Source: Comamonas endophytica
GTDB lineage: Bacteria; Pseudomonadota; Gammaproteobacteria; Burkholderiales; Burkholderiaceae_C
Length of the DNA stretch: 64,000 bases
Direction: 5' to 3'
NCBI RefSeq assembly: GCF_023634805.2
Contig: NZ_CP106881.1
Span: forward strand, 3,646,007-3,710,006
A program made the position numbers and the translations under genes. This document shows positions 58,388-64,000 of the stretch, in pieces (within the stretch, counting starts at the first letter, position 1; every line of letters starts with the position of its first letter). A model generated the notes under the pieces. It worked only from the letters and a program-made list of their open reading frames with translations. It did not search any database and had not been told where the DNA came from.

Positions 58388-59710
58388 GTGCTGCGTTTTC
58401 CAAGTCGAATCATCCCCAGGGCCAGCGCCTGCACCGCGCTGGCCCTGGCACTCACCGCTTGCGGCGGTGGCAGCTCCCCAACGACCCCGAACGCAGCGAC
58501 CCGGCCCGGGATCAGCGGCGTGGCCGCGATCGGTGCGCCCATCGCCGGCGCTTCGGTCGCCTGCAAATGCGCGTCCGGAAAGTACGCCTCCGCCACCACG
58601 GCGGCCGACGGCAGCTTCGACGTCGAGATGGCGGACAGCGATTTTCCCTGCGCGTTGAGCGTCTCCGGCGGCAGTGTCCGCGGCAAGCCCCTGGGCGCAG
58701 CACTGCATTCGGTCGCCCACGCTGCGGGCACCGCCAACATCACGCCCCTCACCGACCTGATGGTCGCCAGCCTGGCCAGCGAAGATCCTGCAAAGTGGTA
58801 TGCCCGTGCCACCCAGGCCGACATTGGCGCCGCCATCACCGAAGCGAAGCTGGCAATGGCGTTGGAGAAGCTCAAGGCGGCACTGGTGGTGCTTCCGGAC
58901 AAACCCGTGCTGCCTGCGGACTTCCACCCCGTGACAACGCTCTTCAAGGCGCACAGGAGCGATGCCGCCGACGATCTGCTGGAGCGCTATGGGCGCGCGC
59001 TGAGCATTGCCGAGCTGTCCCAGGATGAAGCTGCAGCCCGCATGGCCGCGGGTGAGAAACTCACGCAGACGGCGTACACGGCACATGCCTTCACCGTTCC
59101 CGGCTGGACGAGCTTTCCGATCGGCCTGAAAACCTTGCCCGATGGCAGCGAGGCGCTGACCCTTCCCGATCCCACCCTGGGCATGCAGGTCCTGCCGATC
59201 CGTGGCCGGGATGCGGAAGGCAACATCACGGCCGTGGACCGCTCCGGCGCCTTCACCTCCATCCTGAGCCTGATGGGCAACCGGATCGGGATGCTCAGCG
59301 GCCGCGACAGCCACCTGAAGAACACGGTCTCGCCATCTGACGAGAGCAGCGCCCATTACGTCTATCTGTCGGACGAGTTCACGGAAGTGGACCATCGCGA
59401 GGTCCTTGGCAAACGCTTCGCTGTGTATCAGGACAGCATGCACCTCATGGACGTGTTGGTCGGCACCGACGGCAAGCTGACGCAGGCCGGGGCCCCCTCG
59501 GAGAGGCTGCTATACATAGCGCAATTGTTCAGCCCGGAAGGCTCCAGAGACGGCCAGGGTGAAGATGCGACCATCGCGCGGGCCAGGGCCTACAAGCACA
59601 CCGCCGACGGCAAAACCACCTATGTCGTGGTGATGGTCGTCGCGTTGGACCCCGATGTGCCCGAAGCCCTGCCGGCCGAGCAGGGCGTACTGCTGATGGT
59701 CTCGCGTTGA
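58388..59710 (+). CDS. Predicted outer-membrane or periplasmic lipoprotein
   Basis: A 440-residue lipoprotein, not assigned to a known gene. The signal peptide ends in ALTAC (lipobox), followed by Gly/Ser/Pro. Residues about 38-75 (GVAAIGAPIAGASVACKCASG) resemble a carboxypeptidase-regulatory-like beta sandwich used by many surface lipoproteins. The rest is without a recognised domain and ends in LLMVSR. The start is GTG at 58388, six bases after GGAGG; an ATG at 58352 lacks such a site. An AT-rich leader precedes it. It is convergent with rng. Confidence 0.75.
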   Translation: MLRFPSRIIPRASACTALALALTACGGGSSPTTPNAATRPGISGVAAIGAPIAGASVACKCASGKYASATTAADGSFDVEMADSDFPCALSVSGGSVRGKPLGAALHSVAHAAGTANITPLTDLMVASLASEDPAKWYARATQADIGAAITEAKLAMALEKLKAALVVLPDKPVLPADFHPVTTLFKAHRSDAADDLLERYGRALSIAELSQDEAAARMAAGEKLTQTAYTAHAFTVPGWTSFPIGLKTLPDGSEALTLPDPTLGMQVLPIRGRDAEGNITAVDRSGAFTSILSLMGNRIGMLSGRDSHLKNTVSPSDESSAHYVYLSDEFTEVDHREVLGKRFAVYQDSMHLMDVLVGTDGKLTQAGAPSERLLYIAQLFSPEGSRDGQGEDATIARARAYKHTADGKTTYVVVMVVALDPDVPEALPAEQGVLLMVSR

Positions 59711-59768
59711 TCCCTGGCGGGATGCGGCGGGCCGAGGGTCAGGCGGTCCGGCATCCAGACCATCTGCC

Positions 59769-61259
<1,491 letters not shown>

Positions 61260-61270
61260 GGTCTTGGAAT

Positions 61271-61885
61271 TCAGAGGGCCCAGCCGGCCTGGCGCAGCAG
61301 GGAGGCGGTTTCAAACAGCGGCAGGCCCATGATGCCGGTATAGCTGCCCGCGAGGTGCGCGACATGGACCGCGGCCGCGCCCTGGATGCCGTAGGCGCCG
61401 GCCTTGCCCATGGGCTCGCCGGTGGCGACATAGGCGGCGATCTGCGCGGGCGACATCGGGGCGAAATGCACCGTCGATACCGACAGCGCGGCAAAACGTT
61501 CCTGGCCCGATTGCAGCGCCACCGCCGTGAGCACCTCGTGCTCGCGGCCGGCCAGCAGCGCGAGGATGCGCGCCGCGTCATCTTCATCTTCGGGCTTGCC
61601 AAGGATCCGCGTGCCCAGGGCGACGGTGGTGTCGGAGCACAATACCGGCGCGGGCGGCAGGCCGCGGCGCGCCAGGCGTGCGACGGCCGCATCCAGCTTG
61701 AGCCCGGTCACGCGCTGCACATAGTCGCGCGGCGCCTCGCCCGGCAGCACGGCCTCGATGGCCTCGGCATCCTCGGCCAGGTCGCCCGCGGCATTGGGCA
61801 GCAGCAGCTCATGGCGCACGGCGATCTGTTCGAGCAGTTGACGGCGGCGCGGGCTTTGCGAAGCGAGGTAGATGAAATCGGGCAT
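61271..61885 (-). CDS. maf: Maf-family nucleoside triphosphate pyrophosphatase
   Basis: A 204-residue house-cleaning pyrophosphatase that hydrolyses non-standard nucleotides. Marks: YLASQSPRRRQLLEQI, LCSDTTVALGTRILGKPEDE and the C-terminal GSYTGIMGLPLFETA. These fit the YhdE type acting on dTTP/UTP. The ATG at 61885 (MPDFIYLASQ) is chosen over the one eight codons upstream. It is followed by rng. Confidence 0.93.
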   Translation of the reverse strand: MPDFIYLASQSPRRRQLLEQIAVRHELLLPNAAGDLAEDAEAIEAVLPGEAPRDYVQRVTGLKLDAAVARLARRGLPPAPVLCSDTTVALGTRILGKPEDEDDAARILALLAGREHEVLTAVALQSGQERFAALSVSTVHFAPMSPAQIAAYVATGEPMGKAGAYGIQGAAAVHVAHLAGSYTGIMGLPLFETASLLRQAGWAL

Positions 61886-62021
61886 GGCAGACGGAGAAGA
61901 CTGCTGCAACCCTTGAATATCAAGCGTCGCAGGCTATGAAAAAGATAGTACCACGGGGGGCTTCGCGGCCACGCCATCAGGCACGGGCTGCCGTGCAAGA
62001 CAGCGGCGCCGCCGCCACCCC

Positions 62022-63380
62022 CTACCGCACCCCGGTATGGGGACTGGCGAAGTACTCGCGCGTGAGCTGCACGATCACCGGCGACAGCAGCAGCAGCGAG
62101 ATCAGATTCGGAATGGCCATCAGCGCGTTGAGCGTGTCGGCCACCAGCCAGGCGAAGTCCAGCGTCGCCACGGCGCCGAAGTAGGCGGCCAACGTCCACA
62201 GCACGCGGAACGGCTTCTCGCAGACCGGCCCCACCAGATAGGTCCAGCACTTCTCGCCGTAGTAGGCCCAGCCCAGGATGGTGGTGAACGCGAACACAGC
62301 CAGCGAAAGCGCCAGCAGGTACTTTCCTATACCGGGCAGAGCTGCCTCGAAGCTCTGGGTCGACAGCACCGCGCCGGTGGCGCCCGAGTTCCACACGCCG
62401 CTGACCACGATGGCCAGGCCGGTCATGGTGCAGACGATGATGGTGTCGATGAAGGTGCCCATCATGCCGACCAGGCCCGAGAACACCGGATCCTTGGTGG
62501 CACCCGCGGCCTGCGCGATGCCGGCGGTGCCCAGGCCGGCTTCGTTCGAGAAGATCCCGCGCGCCACGCCCATGCGCAGCGCCATCAGCACCGTCGAGCC
62601 CAGGAAACCGCCCGTGGCCGCCGTCGGATTGAAGGCCTGCGCGAAGATCAGCGCGAGCGCGGCGGGAATGCGCTCGGCGAAAACCCACAGCACGCACAGC
62701 ACGCAGGCGATGTAGAGCAGGCACATGGCGGGCACCAGCTTTTCGGCCACTGCGCCGATGCGCGTGATGCCGCCCAGCACGACCGCGCCCACCAACAGCG
62801 CCAGCGCCAGGCCGGTGACCCAGTTCTCCAGGCCGAAGGCGCTGTGCATGGCCGAGGCGATGCCGTTGGCCTGCACCATGGAGCCGATGCCGAAGCCGGC
62901 AAAGCCGCCGAAGATGGCGAACAGCGTGCCCATCCAGCGCCAGTGCCGGCCCAGGCCGTTCTTGATCGCGTACATCGGGCCGCCGACCCACTGGCCCTTG
63001 GCATTGCGTTCGCGGTACTTCACCGCCACGACCACTTCGCCGTACTTGGTCGCCATGCCGAGCAGCGCGGTCATCCACATCCAGAACAGCGCGCCGGGCC
63101 CGCCCACGGCGATGGCCGTGGCCACGCCGGCGATATTGCCGGTGCCCACGGTGGCCGACAGCGCCGTCATCAGCGCGGCATAGGGCGAGATGTCGCCATC
63201 GGCCCGGTCTTCGATCCTGCGGCTGCGCCAGATCATGCGAAAGCCGCGGCCGATGTTGCGCAGCGGCATGAAGCCCAGCCGGACCTGCAGGTAGAAACCG
63301 GTGCCCAGGATCAGCACGATCATCGGCACGCCCCAGACGATGCCGTTCAGCGACGTGAAGAACGCATTCAGTGTTTCCAT
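62022..63380 (-). CDS. Sodium:alanine symporter (AGCS family)
   Basis: A 452-residue membrane transporter, about 11 helices, of the AlsT/DagA family that brings in alanine or glycine with sodium. Seen: ALMTALSATVGTGNIAGVAT, VGGPMYAIKNGL and GIFSNEAGLGTAGIAQAAGA. The ATG at 63380 is clear. It sits between rlmH and maf, which are usually direct neighbours; its leftward orientation is the same, so it may be a later insertion. Confidence 0.93.
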   Translation of the reverse strand: METLNAFFTSLNGIVWGVPMIVLILGTGFYLQVRLGFMPLRNIGRGFRMIWRSRRIEDRADGDISPYAALMTALSATVGTGNIAGVATAIAVGGPGALFWMWMTALLGMATKYGEVVVAVKYRERNAKGQWVGGPMYAIKNGLGRHWRWMGTLFAIFGGFAGFGIGSMVQANGIASAMHSAFGLENWVTGLALALLVGAVVLGGITRIGAVAEKLVPAMCLLYIACVLCVLWVFAERIPAALALIFAQAFNPTAATGGFLGSTVLMALRMGVARGIFSNEAGLGTAGIAQAAGATKDPVFSGLVGMMGTFIDTIIVCTMTGLAIVVSGVWNSGATGAVLSTQSFEAALPGIGKYLLALSLAVFAFTTILGWAYYGEKCWTYLVGPVCEKPFRVLWTLAAYFGAVATLDFAWLVADTLNALMAIPNLISLLLLSPVIVQLTREYFASPHTGVR

Positions 63381-63540
63381 GGATTTTCTCTTTGGTTCAT
63401 ACGGATGTCCGGGAAGCGGTCACCCAACGGCGCTTTTGCCGGCACTGCAATCTAACAGCTACTCAACGACCCCGATGCCGCCGCAGAAGCGCCATCCAGC
63501 GCCGCCCGCCGCCCTCGCCGCCAAGCGCCAGCCCAACGAA

Positions 63541-63561
63541 AAAGCAGCCCGTGGCTGCTTT
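63541..63561 (-). terminator. Rho-independent terminator after rlmH
   Basis: AAAGCAGCC and GGCTGCTTT form a perfect nine-base stem with a three-base loop, 17 bases after the rlmH stop in the leftward direction. On that strand the stem runs straight into a T-run (TTTTTCGTT), giving a typical intrinsic terminator. This separates rlmH from the symporter gene. Confidence 0.85.
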
Positions 63562-63578
63562 GGCGGCGCGCGCCGGCG

Positions 63579-64000
63579 TCATTCCCGGTGGTACGGATGG
63601 CCGGCATTCACCGACCAGGCACGGTACAGCTGCTCGATCAGCAGCACCCGCACCATCGCATGCGGCAGCGTCAGGTCCGACAGCCGGATGCGCTCGTGCG
63701 CCGCCTGGCGGAAGGCGGGTTCGAGCCCATCGGGGCCGCCGATGACCAGCGCCACGTCGTCGCCTTCGAGCTGCCAGCCCTGCAGGCGCTGGGCCAGCGC
63801 TTTGGTCGTCAGGCTGGTGCCGCGCTCGTCCAGCACCACGATGCGCGTGCCGCGCGGAATGGCCGCCTCGATGCGCTCGCGTTCGGCCGCGTACAGCGTC
63901 TCGAGCGTCTTGGAGCCGCGCGGCTCGGTCTTGACGGCCTTGAGTTCGACCTTGAGCTCGGGTGGAAAGCGCTTGGCGTAATCATCGTAGGCCGTCTGCG
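63579..64000 (-). CDS. rlmH: 23S rRNA pseudouridine1915 methyltransferase RlmH, 5' end outside window
   Basis: The C-terminal 140 residues of RlmH, whose N-terminus is cut by the right edge (full length about 155). Seen: [21 protein letters not shown], the SAM-site [10 protein letters not shown], and the C-terminal [21 protein letters not shown], which is diagnostic. It is a SPOUT-fold enzyme methylating the helix 69 pseudouridine. A strong terminator follows it. Confidence 0.96.
   Translation of the reverse strand, partial: QTAYDDYAKRFPPELKVELKAVKTEPRGSKTLETLYAAERERIEAAIPRGTRIVVLDERGTSLTTKALAQRLQGWQLEGDDVALVIGGPDGLEPAFRQAAHERIRLSDLTLPHAMVRVLLIEQLYRAWSVNAGHPYHRE

Overview
The window looks like a chromosomal segment of a betaproteobacterium, most likely a member of the Comamonadaceae (Acidovorax/Comamonas/Delftia-like). 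The reasons are the very high GC content with long antisense shadow reading frames, the gene order (ligA-zipA-smc, pepA/lptFG, rlmH-maf-rng) and the family members themselves (XenA-type ene-reductase, RegBA, SulP, NagL/NagK-like pair). This placement rests on gene content and is not a database result. No tRNA, rRNA, CRISPR array, insertion sequence or prophage was recognised.

Layout. 1-2.9 kb: pgeF (cut by the left edge), a glutathione-dependent isomerase and a divergent fumarylpyruvate hydrolase-like gene, then a zinc-ribbon NUDIX hydrolase. 3.0-8.0 kb is the most unusual part: a soluble double-Cache protein fused to CheW, an SRAP (HMCES/YedK) protein whose second residue is Ser instead of the catalytic Cys, and a 472-residue orphan resembling a secreted effector. 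8.1-15.1 kb: ligA, zipA and smc, read leftward. 15.2-25.5 kb: YnfA-family membrane protein, PAS-GGDEF-EAL protein, YbbA-type ABC ATPase divergent from tesA, metC, a BON lipoprotein, a SulP sulfate permease, and a diguanylate cyclase coupled to a MinD/FlhG-like ATPase. 25.5-30.2 kb: trhO, a LysR regulator, a FAD oxidoreductase, gluQ (broken as written) and trmB. 30.3-38.1 kb: a dispersed-type inverted repeat, an XenA-like reductase with LysR regulator and GntP permease, alaS, and an MFS transporter.

38.4-47.4 kb is a respiratory block: cyoABCD (quinol oxidase) followed by SURF1 and the redox two-component pair RegB/RegA, facing ctaA-ctaB (heme A and heme O synthesis). The oxidase, its assembly factor, both heme-modifying enzymes and a redox sensor therefore lie side by side. 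48-59.7 kb: a D-2-hydroxyacid dehydrogenase, holC-pepA divergent from lptFG, sirB, cysB, a methionine aminotransferase, a Mn-type superoxide dismutase, a ZIP transporter and a lipoprotein with an AT-rich leader. 59.8-64 kb: rng, maf, an AGCS alanine symporter and rlmH (cut by the right edge).

A technical point matters for anyone using this sequence. Five genes between 28.5 and 47 kb (gluQ, a lysR, an MFS gene, cyoB, ctaA) carry frameshifts, and six of the seven indels are one-base losses at short runs of G or C. This looks like sequencing or assembly error rather than gene decay, so these genes are probably intact in the organism. The strongest biological candidates are the Cache-Cache-CheW protein, the effector-like orphan, the Ser2 SRAP protein and a possible heme A-using quinol oxidase.
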